This document shows positions 1-7,065 of a DNA stretch of 29,470 nt, in pieces. How positions within the stretch are numbered: position 1 is the first letter of the stretch; every line of letters begins with the position of its first letter. The notes beneath the pieces were generated by a model. It worked only from the letters and a program-made list of their open reading frames with translations. It ran no database searches and had not been told where the DNA came from. Source of the stretch: CAVHIG01 sp963636105 (GTDB lineage: Bacteria > Bacillota > Clostridia > Peptostreptococcales > Anaerovoracaceae); the NCBI GenBank assembly GCA_963636105.1, contig CAVHIG010000020.1:1-29470 (forward strand). Reading direction: 5' to 3'. The position numbers and the translations under genes were made by a program.

Positions 1-90
1 GAAAATCTCGACTATCTTGAAATGATAGTTCAGGACATCAAGGATAAAATCGAAGAATTCAAGGAAGAGGACTGCAAGCCTTTTGAATAG
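1..90 (+). CDS. C-terminal end of an unidentified protein (partial)
   Basis: Frame 1 is open from the window edge to a TAG stop at 88-90 and encodes 29 residues ending in ...EEDCKPFE. The segment is strongly charged and looks helical (Glu, Lys and Asp alternating with Ile, Leu and Phe), as in a coiled-coil or regulatory C-terminus. The start and main domain lie outside the window, so no function can be given. The next coding region follows on the same strand after a short gap. Confidence 0.55.
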   Translation, partial: ENLDYLEMIVQDIKDKIEEFKEEDCKPFE

Positions 91-124
91 TAATAAACGG
101 AAGCAACTAGAGAGTGCATGATAG

Positions 125-146
125 GTAGGAACTGCGCAGTTTACGC
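125..146 (+). repeat. Palindromic coding element, copy 1 (upstream of/within tag 5' extension)
   Basis: This stretch matches the 22-bp reference copy at 1290-1311 at 18 of 22 positions. It shares the uninterrupted centre AACTGCGCAGTTT and the CGCGAAAA that follows. In the frame open from an ATG at 118 it reads R-N-C-A-V-Y-A, the same frame as the other copies. If tag starts at 268 this copy is upstream and non-coding; if translation starts at 118 it lies in an N-terminal extension. Confidence 0.7.
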
Positions 147-267
147 GAAAAAACTCAGAAAATGTTTCACAGAGAGTTCTGCGAATGAAATAGGAGTGGT
201 ATTCCGCACGGACGAGATGTATGCGGTAGGATATGCCATCCGTAATTTTCAGAAAGGGCAAGATATA

Positions 268-837
268 ATGGCGATGGAATGGGCGGACGGAAAAATGCGA
301 TGCTGCTGGGCAAATCCGAAAAACGAGCGATATATTCACTATCACGATGAGGAGTGGGGTGTCCCTGTTTTTGACGATCATAAGCTGTTTGAGATGCTGC
401 TTTTGGAATGTTTTCAAGCGGGGCTTTCGTGGGAATGTGTGCTGAATAAGCGAGATGCGTTTTATGAGGCGTTTGACGGCTTTGATTTGGGAAAGGTCTG
501 CGCCTATGATGAAGAAAAGCTGGAGAATCTGAGAAGAGATCCGGGCATCATCAGAAATCGTTTAAAAATACAGGCGGCAGTAAAAAACGCGCGGATATTT
601 CGCGAAATACAACAGGAATACGGCAGTTTCTCTGACTACCTTTGGCATTGGACAGACGGAAAAACAATTTATGAGAACGGCTTGACAAGCTCGCCGCTGT
701 CTGACGAAATATCGCGCGATTTGAAGACGCGCGGCATGAAATTTGTGGGGACGACGATTATATATGCTTATCTTCAAGCAGTCGGCGTAGTGAATTCTCA
801 CGAGGATGGATGCTTTTTACATGCTTGCCAATCATAG
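268..837 (+). CDS. tag: DNA-3-methyladenine glycosylase I
   Basis: TAG excises 3-methyladenine from alkylated DNA as the first step of base excision repair. Counting from the Met at 295, the protein has Cys4 and His17 (MRCCW...HYHDEEW), then Glu38 and Trp46 (LLLECFQAGLSW), then NSHEDGC near the end. These match the zinc ligands and the base-recognition residues of E. coli Tag. Start choice: AGAAAGGG at 251-258 is 9 nt before the ATG at 268; ATGs at 274 and 295 are also possible. The frame is open upstream to an ATG at 118, adding 50 residues that resemble no part of the Tag family and contain the palindromic element at 125-146. Family assignment is very secure; the start is not. Confidence 0.93.
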   Translation: MAMEWADGKMRCCWANPKNERYIHYHDEEWGVPVFDDHKLFEMLLLECFQAGLSWECVLNKRDAFYEAFDGFDLGKVCAYDEEKLENLRRDPGIIRNRLKIQAAVKNARIFREIQQEYGSFSDYLWHWTDGKTIYENGLTSSPLSDEISRDLKTRGMKFVGTTIIYAYLQAVGVVNSHEDGCFLHACQS

Positions 838-937
838 GAAAAAAGTACCGACAATCTTGAAGAAGATGAGCCTAAATCAAGCTAAAAGAGCGTTTGCTAA
901 AGGTCAAGAGGTTAGATAGTGTTAGGTGGGGAAAATT

Positions 938-2074
938 ATGATATACGCGGATCACGCGGCTACGACAAAATTGGATATGGACGCTTTTGAGGCGATGAAG
1001 CCGTTTCTTTTGGAGGATTATGGCAATGCCTCCCAACCCTACGCCTTTGCTCGTGGGCCAAAGAAGGCTCTGAAGCAGGCTAGGGAGACGATCGCCTCTT
1101 GCATAGGGGCAGAGCCCTCTGAGATATATTTTACATCCGGCGGCAGCGAAAGTGACAACTGGGCGCTCAAAGGGGCTATGCTTTACAAAAAAGGCGAGAT
1201 AATCACATCCGCCGTGGAGCATCATGCCGTGCTGCATGCCTGTGAGAGCCTTGAAAAACTCGGCTGCGGCGTGAGGTACCTCCCCGTAAGCGGAAACTGC
1301 GCAGTTTCCGCGAAAAGCCTTGCGGACTACCTCGCGGAGAGCTCTGCGGGAGAAAGACTTGTGTCTGTCATGTTTGCGAACAACGAGGTGGGCACGATAC
1401 AGCCGATTGCGGAGCTTTGTGAGATTGCGCACAAAAGAGGAGCGCTCTTTCACACGGATGCGGTGCAGGCGATAGGACATGTGGAGGTGGATGTGAGAAA
1501 GCTCGGAGTGGATATGCTCTCTGCGTCCGCACATAAATTCGGAGGGCCGAAAGGTGTGGGATTTTTGTATGTCAGAGAAGGCACGCGGATATCTCCTTAT
1601 ATTGATGGCGGAGCGCAGGAGAGAGGTATGCGCGCCGGGACTGAGAATGTGGCTGGCATTGTAGGTATGGCGGCTGCGCTTGAAAAAAGCTGCAGGCATA
1701 TGAAGGCGAGAAATGAGCACCTTCTTGAGCTTGAGGCCTTGCTTTTGGATGCTTTGAAATCCGAGGATGGCGAGGGCAGGAGGCTTGATTTTCGGCGAAA
1801 CGGCGATGTATATCATATACCCGGGAATGTGAGCCTTTCTTTTAGGCAGGCGGATGGAGAGGTCCTTTTGCACAGACTTGACCTTATGGGAATATGCGTG
1901 TCTACGGGCTCTGCGTGCAATTCTGAGGCGACGGAGCTTTCGCATGTGCTCTCCGCTATGGCAGTGCCTTTTGAGTATGCTTACGGCACGGTTCGGATTA
2001 GTCTCGGGTATGAAAATACAGCAGGTGATGTCGAAAAGATAGCGGCGGCTTTGAAGAAGATAAGGATCTTATGA
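938..2074 (+). CDS. Cysteine desulfurase (NifS/IscS family), first copy
   Basis: A PLP enzyme that converts cysteine to alanine and carries the sulfur as a cysteine persulfide. At 378 residues it has the family length. Visible signatures are the N-terminal YADHAATTKLD, FTSGGSESDNWA, HTDAVQ, the PLP lysine K200 in SASAHKFGGPKG, and the persulfide cysteine C327 in TGSACNSEA. The ATG at 938 follows AGGTGG at 924-929 by 8 nt and gives the usual start MIYADHAATT; a GTG at 926 is less likely. It is a paralogue of the desulfurase at 14867-16036 but has no scaffold gene beside it, so its sulfur acceptor is unknown. Residues 119-125 (GNCAVSA) are encoded by the perfect palindromic element and occupy the loop where the paralogue reads PDGRVNP. 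Confidence 0.92.
   Translation: MIYADHAATTKLDMDAFEAMKPFLLEDYGNASQPYAFARGPKKALKQARETIASCIGAEPSEIYFTSGGSESDNWALKGAMLYKKGEIITSAVEHHAVLHACESLEKLGCGVRYLPVSGNCAVSAKSLADYLAESSAGERLVSVMFANNEVGTIQPIAELCEIAHKRGALFHTDAVQAIGHVEVDVRKLGVDMLSASAHKFGGPKGVGFLYVREGTRISPYIDGGAQERGMRAGTENVAGIVGMAAALEKSCRHMKARNEHLLELEALLLDALKSEDGEGRRLDFRRNGDVYHIPGNVSLSFRQADGEVLLHRLDLMGICVSTGSACNSEATELSHVLSAMAVPFEYAYGTVRISLGYENTAGDVEKIAAALKKIRIL
1290..1311 (+). repeat. Palindromic coding element, reference copy (perfect 22-bp palindrome)
   Basis: The core GGAAACTGCGCAGTTTCC is flanked by GC on each side, and the whole 22 bp equals its own reverse complement. It is read as Ser-Gly-Asn-Cys-Ala-Val-Ser-Ala in the desulfurase. All three frames of the palindrome are free of stops. 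I use this copy as the reference for scoring the others. Confidence 0.9.
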
Positions 2075-2100
2075 AAGTTTTTATCGACTGAAAATTCACC

Positions 2101-2129
2101 TTGTATGGGATATGAAAAAATTGTATACT
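2101..2129 (+). promoter_or_regulatory. Predicted sigma-A promoter for the SNF2 helicase gene
   Basis: TTGTAT (2101-2106) and TATACT (2124-2129) are separated by 17 bp, in the 169-bp gap ahead of the helicase ATG at 2244. The predicted leader of about 107 nt shows no riboswitch that I recognise. Confidence 0.6.
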
Positions 2130-2243
2130 GATTAAGGATATCAAGGCAGCAGTGTGTATGGTCAGAGATGCGTTTTAGATGACGATATGCACTGCTGCTC
2201 GTTGTATGTCTTTTGAATATAGAATCAGAAAGGAATTGCATAG

Positions 2244-5200
2244 ATGGAGCATATATCGTGGAAGTATTTGTTTTCGAGTCAGATTTTGAAGAGAGGCGAG
2301 GAGTATTGGCGTGAAAAAAGGATCATCCCGCAGCTTGGAAACGATTATCTGGATACAAAGACCTTCTACGCTCTTGGCAATGAAAAATATATTGTAAAAA
2401 TCAAAAGGGACGACGACTCTATAAAAAGCATGCAATGCGACTGTCCATATGCGATGGAGGGCAGGTTTTGCAAGCATATGGCAGGAGCTCTCTTCCAGCT
2501 GGAGGACAGTAACCAGCTTGAAGTGCGTAGAGGTAAGAAAGCTAAAAAGACAGCCGCAAAATCCGCTAAGGAAGGAAAATCTGCACTCGCAAAGCAAAAG
2601 TCAAATGCGACCGTGCGCGTCTATCCTTTCGCGGATGAGCAGGAGCAAGAATCACAAAACGGTGAAAGACCATACAAATTCTATGATTTAGACAAGGCGA
2701 CCCGGGAGTATCCAATCTTTGGCAACAAGTTTGACGCGGCGCTCAATTTGATAATGACTGACAAGGTCAGGCTGCTTGGCCTCAAAGAAGGCTTTCTACG
2801 TAATGGTTACACAGGTATGGAGCGCTTTTGCGTAGCCGAAGGCAAATTCAAAGAGGGGGAGGGCGTATCTTGGGATCTCAGAGTCACTTTTACAAGGGAT
2901 TCCATTTTGAGGATTAATTGCGAAATGCCGGGCTGCCCACAATTTCGCAATTATTATCAAAGTTATTATTCAAGTAGAGAAAGCAATTTCTGTGCTCATA
3001 CGCTGGCGCTATTGCTATTGGCAGATGATTGTATAAAGCAAAAGCATATAGGAGACGCGACCGACCTGAAAGGCACAAAGCTGATGGAAGGCTGCCGCGC
3101 AAGGCGTGCGACATCTCGCCTTATGAATGCTACCGCAAAAGAGGAAAAAGGCCACATTCGCATAGAACCGCGTCTGGATGTAGAAACGGGCGGAGTCTTT
3201 CACCTTGTATTTCGTGTCGGACGCGAAAAGCTCTTTGTACTTAAAAATCTGACAGAATTTGTAAACAGCGTCGAGGCTCATGAGGAGATAAAGCTCGGCA
3301 CAACGCAGACGATCTCCTTTGCTACAGATAGCCTGGACGAGGAGTCGCAAGGCTTCTACAAGCTCATCAAAAAAGAAGTAAAGATGGTTGAGAAGCGAAA
3401 TGAAGAGCTCAGCCAAAAGTACATGCATAGTTTCAATGAGCTGAAGGGCTATATCCCTCTCTACGGCAGAGCGCTGGATGATTTCTTCAATCTGATGCAG
3501 GGAAAGCGCTTGCCATATACTGACAAATCCGGGCCAAAGAAAGTGAGCGGAGAAGCCGGCTGCATAGTAAAAAGTGTGCCTGTCAAGCTGAATATAAAAA
3601 GCCATTATGATAATGACAAATTTGAAGGAATCGAGCTGTCCGGCCACCTTCCGAGACTTGTAGACGGTACGGATTACAAGTATTTCTTTGATGGAGAGAA
3701 TCTCAACAGAGCCGACGATACAAATATAGATTTGCTCGAGTCCATGCGCAGCTACGATGCTTCCGAAGAGATTGAAGTGGTCATAGGCCGTAGAAATTTA
3801 TCGGAATTTTATTATCGCCTGCTCCCGATCTTAAAGGAATTTGCTGATGTAGAGATAGAAGATTCTGACGAAATAGTAAAATACCTATATCCGGAGCCTG
3901 AATTTTCCTTCTACCTGGACGTAGAGGATGGCATGCTCACCTGCGAGCCAAAGGTTTCTTACGGCGGAAACGGCGCAGTTCCCGCAGGCGCGAGGATTTC
4001 AAACTATAGGGAAGCTGAGGCGCAAAATCCTAAGCCGGAGGTTTATGAGGAATATCGCGATATCGCTTTGGAACGCGAGACAATGGAGACTGTCTTGAAT
4101 TATTTCCCTTACGGTGATGGCAGCGGAATGCTGTACAGTAGCGAGGAGGAAGAGCAGCAATATAGGATTTTGGAAAGCGGCGTAGATGCTTTGATCGGAC
4201 TGGGCGCGGTGCATGCGACAGATCGCTTCCACAATATTACAATCCGCAGAAAGCCGCAGATGACTGTGGGCGTACGCATGGAGAGCGACCTTCTCAAGCT
4301 GAGCATCTCCTCCACTGACCTGAGCGAAGACGAGCTCCTCGACATACTGGGCAGTTACCGCAAGACGAAAAAATACCACCGCCTCAAAAATGGCGATTTT
4401 GTCCAGCTCGACGAAAGCACGATGGAAGAATTGGAAAATCTTATGGAGCTGACAAAGGCCGATTTGAAGGACTTTGTGAAGGGCGATATGGAGGTTCCGG
4501 CATATCGCGCTCTCTACCTGGATAAGGTGCTCGAAAAGAATGATGTCTTCTATGCAAAGCGCGACAGGAATTTTAAGCAGCTTGTGAAGGAATTCAAGAC
4601 TGTGTCGGATTCGGAATATGAGATTCCGGAGTCGCTGCAGGGCGTTATGAGAAATTATCAGGAATTCGGATATAAGTGGCTGCGCACCGTGGAGAGCTAT
4701 CGCTTTGGCGGAATTTTGGCGGATGACATGGGTCTTGGAAAGACGCTGCAGCTGATTTCGATTCTTTTGGCGGCAAAGGAAGAGGGCAGGCTCGGAAGTG
4801 CGCTTGTCGTGACGCCGGCGTCTCTGGTCTACAACTGGAAGGAAGAGTTTGCGAAGTTTGCGCCGCAGCTTTCTGTTGCGGTAATCGCGGGGACTAAGGG
4901 CGAGCGCGAGGCTCAGATAAAGGACGCTGAGGCCGCGGATGTGCTCATAACCTCTTATGATCTTTTGAAGCGTGATATTCTTTTCTATGCGGATAAGACC
5001 TTTGATTATCAAATTATAGATGAGGCACAGTCGATAAAGACGCATACTACGGCGGCCGCGAAGGCTGTGAAGGCTGTAAATAGCAGGATTCGCTTTGCTC
5101 TCACGGGCACGCCGATTGAAAACAGGCTCAGCGAGCTTTGGAGTATATTTGACTTTTTGATGCCGGGATTTTTGTATTCCTATGACAGGTTCCGTAAGGA

Positions 5201-6029
5201 GTTTGAGATTCCGGTTTCCAAGCATCAGGATCAGGCGGCGATGTCGAGGCTCAAGCGCTTTGTGGAGCCATTTATATTGCGTCGTCTGAAGCAGGATGTG
5301 CTGAGTGATCTGCCTGAGAAGACAGAGGAGATTTGCTATGTGCAATTTGAGCAGAAGCAGCAGAGATTGTACGATGCGCAGGTTTTACATATAAGGAAGA
5401 TTTTGGACGGTGAAAGCGAGGAAATGTTCCAAAAGAACAAGATCGCGCTCCTTGCGGAGATTACAAAGACCAGACAGATTTGCTGCGATCCGGCGCTTTG
5501 CTTCAGCAATTATGACGGCGAGTCGGCAAAGAGAGAGGCTTGTCTTGAGCTTTTGCAAAATGCTATAGATGGCGGTCACAAGATACTTGTATTTTCGCAG
5601 TTCCGGTCATTGCTTGAGCTTTTGGAGGGCGATCTCAGAAAAGAGGGCCTTGCTTATTTCAAGATTACGGGAGAGACGAAAAAGGAAGATCGTGTGGAGA
5701 TGGTGAAGCGCTTCAATGCGGACGATACGCCTATTTTCCTGATTTCTTTGAAGGCAGGCGGTACAGGGCTGAATTTGACGGGCGCAGATATTGTAATACA
5801 TCTCGACCCATGGTGGAATATCGCCGCGCAGGACCAGGCCACAGACCGTGCCCACCGCATCGGGCAGACAAAGGCCGTTTCCGTATACAAAATCATCGCA
5901 AAGAATACGATGGAGGAGAAGATTCTCAAGATGCAGGAGCAAAAGCGCGCACTGGCGGATGAGATACTCAGCGGCAATACCGGCGGCCTTTTGAGTATGA
6001 GTAAGGACGAGCTTTTGGAGCTTTTGTAG
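2244..6029 (+). CDS. SWIM zinc-finger and SNF2-family DEAD/DEAH-type helicase
   Basis: A 1261-residue Swi2/Snf2 ATPase, expected to translocate on double-stranded DNA and remodel protein-DNA complexes; the bacterial target is unknown. The SWIM zinc finger has C65, C67, C76 and H78 (CDCPYAMEGRFCKH). A second Cys/His cluster (MPGCPQFRN...SNFCAHT) falls near residues 220-255. The middle is an SNF2-associated region. The ATPase core has Walker A DDMGLGKT at 827-834, DEAQ at 926-929, TGTPIENRLSELW, and the C-terminal helicase motifs SLKAGGTGLNLTGAD and DRAHRIGQ. AGAAAGGA about 10 nt before the ATG supports the start. Residues 575-581 (GNGAVPA) are a copy of the palindromic element in the region before the ATPase core. 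Confidence 0.93.
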   Translation: MEHISWKYLFSSQILKRGEEYWREKRIIPQLGNDYLDTKTFYALGNEKYIVKIKRDDDSIKSMQCDCPYAMEGRFCKHMAGALFQLEDSNQLEVRRGKKAKKTAAKSAKEGKSALAKQKSNATVRVYPFADEQEQESQNGERPYKFYDLDKATREYPIFGNKFDAALNLIMTDKVRLLGLKEGFLRNGYTGMERFCVAEGKFKEGEGVSWDLRVTFTRDSILRINCEMPGCPQFRNYYQSYYSSRESNFCAHTLALLLLADDCIKQKHIGDATDLKGTKLMEGCRARRATSRLMNATAKEEKGHIRIEPRLDVETGGVFHLVFRVGREKLFVLKNLTEFVNSVEAHEEIKLGTTQTISFATDSLDEESQGFYKLIKKEVKMVEKRNEELSQKYMHSFNELKGYIPLYGRALDDFFNLMQGKRLPYTDKSGPKKVSGEAGCIVKSVPVKLNIKSHYDNDKFEGIELSGHLPRLVDGTDYKYFFDGENLNRADDTNIDLLESMRSYDASEEIEVVIGRRNLSEFYYRLLPILKEFADVEIEDSDEIVKYLYPEPEFSFYLDVEDGMLTCEPKVSYGGNGAVPAGARISNYREAEAQNPKPEVYEEYRDIALERETMETVLNYFPYGDGSGMLYSSEEEEQQYRILESGVDALIGLGAVHATDRFHNITIRRKPQMTVGVRMESDLLKLSISSTDLSEDELLDILGSYRKTKKYHRLKNGDFVQLDESTMEELENLMELTKADLKDFVKGDMEVPAYRALYLDKVLEKNDVFYAKRDRNFKQLVKEFKTVSDSEYEIPESLQGVMRNYQEFGYKWLRTVESYRFGGILADDMGLGKTLQLISILLAAKEEGRLGSALVVTPASLVYNWKEEFAKFAPQLSVAVIAGTKGEREAQIKDAEAADVLITSYDLLKRDILFYADKTFDYQIIDEAQSIKTHTTAAAKAVKAVNSRIRFALTGTPIENRLSELWSIFDFLMPGFLYSYDRFRKEFEIPVSKHQDQAAMSRLKRFVEPFILRRLKQDVLSDLPEKTEEICYVQFEQKQQRLYDAQVLHIRKILDGESEEMFQKNKIALLAEITKTRQICCDPALCFSNYDGESAKREACLELLQNAIDGGHKILVFSQFRSLLELLEGDLRKEGLAYFKITGETKKEDRVEMVKRFNADDTPIFLISLKAGGTGLNLTGADIVIHLDPWWNIAAQDQATDRAHRIGQTKAVSVYKIIAKNTMEEKILKMQEQKRALADEILSGNTGGLLSMSKDELLELL
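3964..3985 (+). repeat. Palindromic coding element in the SNF2 helicase
   Basis: It matches 20 of 22 positions of the reference copy (T to G at position 9, T to C at position 18), and 9 of 11 palindromic base pairs remain. It is read as G-N-G-A-V-P-A (residues 575-581), in the same frame as the other copies. Confidence 0.8.
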
Positions 6030-6044
6030 GGATAGAAAAAAATC

Positions 6045-6069
6045 TTGCTCGATGCTTTCCGGGGAGCAA
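6045..6069 (+). terminator. Weak hairpin after the helicase gene
   Basis: TTGCTC (6045-6050) pairs with GAGCAA (6064-6069) across a 13-nt loop, followed by AGAATTTTG. The stem is short and the T-tract poor, so this is only a possible terminator between the helicase and the ribosomal protein operon. Confidence 0.3.
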
Positions 6070-6100
6070 AGAATTTTGCTGCTTTGAGGTGAAAAAACAT

Positions 6101-6129
6101 TTGACATTTGGGCGGGGATATAGTAAGAT
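6101..6129 (+). promoter_or_regulatory. Predicted sigma-A promoter of the rplU operon
   Basis: A consensus TTGACA (6101-6106) and TAAGAT (6124-6129) are separated by 17 bp. The transcript would start near 6136 and leave a leader of about 90 nt before rplU. Confidence 0.75.
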
Positions 6130-6135
6130 ACTAAT

Positions 6136-6205
6136 GTTGAGCCGCACAGAACGGTGTTTTGAAGTGCCTTGAAAAGCGAGGACACCCGGGATGGCGAGAC
6201 CGGTT
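6136..6205 (+). ncRNA. Probable ribosomal protein L21 leader
   Basis: The stretch between the rplU promoter and the AGAGGAGG ribosome binding site (6206-6213) can fold: GGTGT near 6155 pairs with ACACC near 6183, enclosing a smaller CCTT...GAGG stem. Firmicutes commonly carry an L21 leader RNA here that is thought to control rplU-rpmA expression. Assignment rests on position and foldability; a covariance-model match was not tested. Confidence 0.45.
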
Positions 6206-6224
6206 AGAGGAGGAATAGAAAAGA

Positions 6225-6698
6225 ATGTATGCAGTAATCGAAACAGGCGGCAAGCAGTACAGAGTACAGGAAGGCGACGTAATCACTATTGAGAAGCTCG
6301 CTGTAGAGCCTGAAGCAAAGGTTGTATTTGACAAAGTACTCGTAATGGGCGAAGGCGCTGACATCCAGGTAGGAGCACCTTATATCGAAGGTACAAAGGT
6401 ATATGGTAGCGTGCTTGAGAATGGCAAGGGCAAGAAGGTTATTATCTTCAAGTACAAGTCCAAGAAGGACTACAGAAAGAAGCAGGGTCACAGACAGCCA
6501 TATACAATGGTTCAGATCACTGGTCTTGGCGAGGACAAGCCTTTTGTAAAGGCAGAGGCTCCGGCAGAAGATAAGGCTCCTGCACTCAAGTCCATGAAGA
6601 AGGACGAGCTCGTTGCATTTGCAAATGAGAAGGGCATCGCTGTAGATGAGAAGGCTACAAAGCAGGTCATCATCGAGACTATCGAAGCAGCACTGTAA
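6225..6698 (+). CDS. rplU: 50S ribosomal protein L21 with a C-terminal extension
   Basis: L21 binds 23S rRNA in the large subunit. The first ~103 residues are canonical (MYAVIETGGKQYRVQEGD, KYKSKKDYRKKQGHRQPYT, MVQITGL). The protein is 157 residues against the usual ~103. The extra tail has a charged Ala/Glu/Pro linker and then about 33 residues (KSMKKDELVAFANEKGIAVD onward) with the helix-extended-helix pattern of SAP/HeH or Rho-N-like domains. AGAGGAGG lies 11 nt before the ATG. rpmA follows after 47 bp; the prp/ysxB gene that normally sits between them in Firmicutes is absent. Confidence 0.95.
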   Translation: MYAVIETGGKQYRVQEGDVITIEKLAVEPEAKVVFDKVLVMGEGADIQVGAPYIEGTKVYGSVLENGKGKKVIIFKYKSKKDYRKKQGHRQPYTMVQITGLGEDKPFVKAEAPAEDKAPALKSMKKDELVAFANEKGIAVDEKATKQVIIETIEAAL

Positions 6699-6745
6699 AA
6701 AGAGAACATAACTACTATATTAGATACAAATAAGGAGGTGTCTTC

Positions 6746-7006
6746 ATGGCAAGTAAGAAGGGAGTAGGAAGCTCCAAGAACGGTCGTGATAGTGAGTCCA
6801 AGCGTTTGGGAGTAAAGAGAGGCGACGGTCAGTATGTAAGTGCCGGCAGCATTTTGGTTAGACAGAGAGGAACAAAGTTCCATCCGGGCAACAACGTAGG
6901 TATCGGCGGAGATGATACTTTGTTTGCAAAGATCGACGGAGCTGTAAAGTTCGAAAGATATGACAAGACCAGAAAACAGGTAAGCGTATATCCAAAGGAA
7001 GCTTAA
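6746..7006 (+). CDS. rpmA: 50S ribosomal protein L27
   Basis: L27 lies near the peptidyl transferase centre, and its N-terminus reaches toward the tRNA ends. The 86 residues are canonical: ASKKGVGSSKNGRDSESKRL, then RQRGTKFHPGNNVGIGGDDTLFA. AAGGAGGTG at 6732-6740 fixes the ATG at 6746, and a TAA lies in frame a few codons upstream, so there is no N-terminal extension. Most Firmicutes encode an extension ending in ...FF that the protease Prp removes. Here L27 is encoded in the mature form, consistent with the missing prp gene. Confidence 0.96.
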   Translation: MASKKGVGSSKNGRDSESKRLGVKRGDGQYVSAGSILVRQRGTKFHPGNNVGIGGDDTLFAKIDGAVKFERYDKTRKQVSVYPKEA

Positions 7007-7016
7007 TTTGTTGACG

Positions 7017-7050
7017 AAAGCCCCTATCTCGCATAGGGGCTTTATTTTTA
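7017..7050 (+). terminator. Intrinsic terminator after rpmA
   Basis: AAAGCCCCTAT (7017-7027) and ATAGGGGCTTT (7033-7043) form an 11-bp perfect stem with a 5-nt loop, followed by the T-rich TTTATTTTT. It ends 9-15 bp before obg, so obg transcription would need read-through. Confidence 0.9.
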
Positions 7051-7065
7051 GAAAGGGAAATGCCG

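Noticed and set aside
1794..1815. RNGDVY in the first desulfurase as another element copy
   Set aside because: Only about 12 of 22 bases match and neither half is intact.
872..1945. Long - strand open frame opposite the first desulfurase
   Set aside because: It lies fully antisense to a well-supported gene, its product has no recognisable domain, and it has no ribosome binding site; the same applies to the frame at 3999-5345.
5872..5884. GCCGTTTCCG in the SNF2 helicase motif region
   Set aside because: It encodes the conserved K-x-V-x-V-Y-K segment after motif VI of SNF2 proteins; no left half is present.
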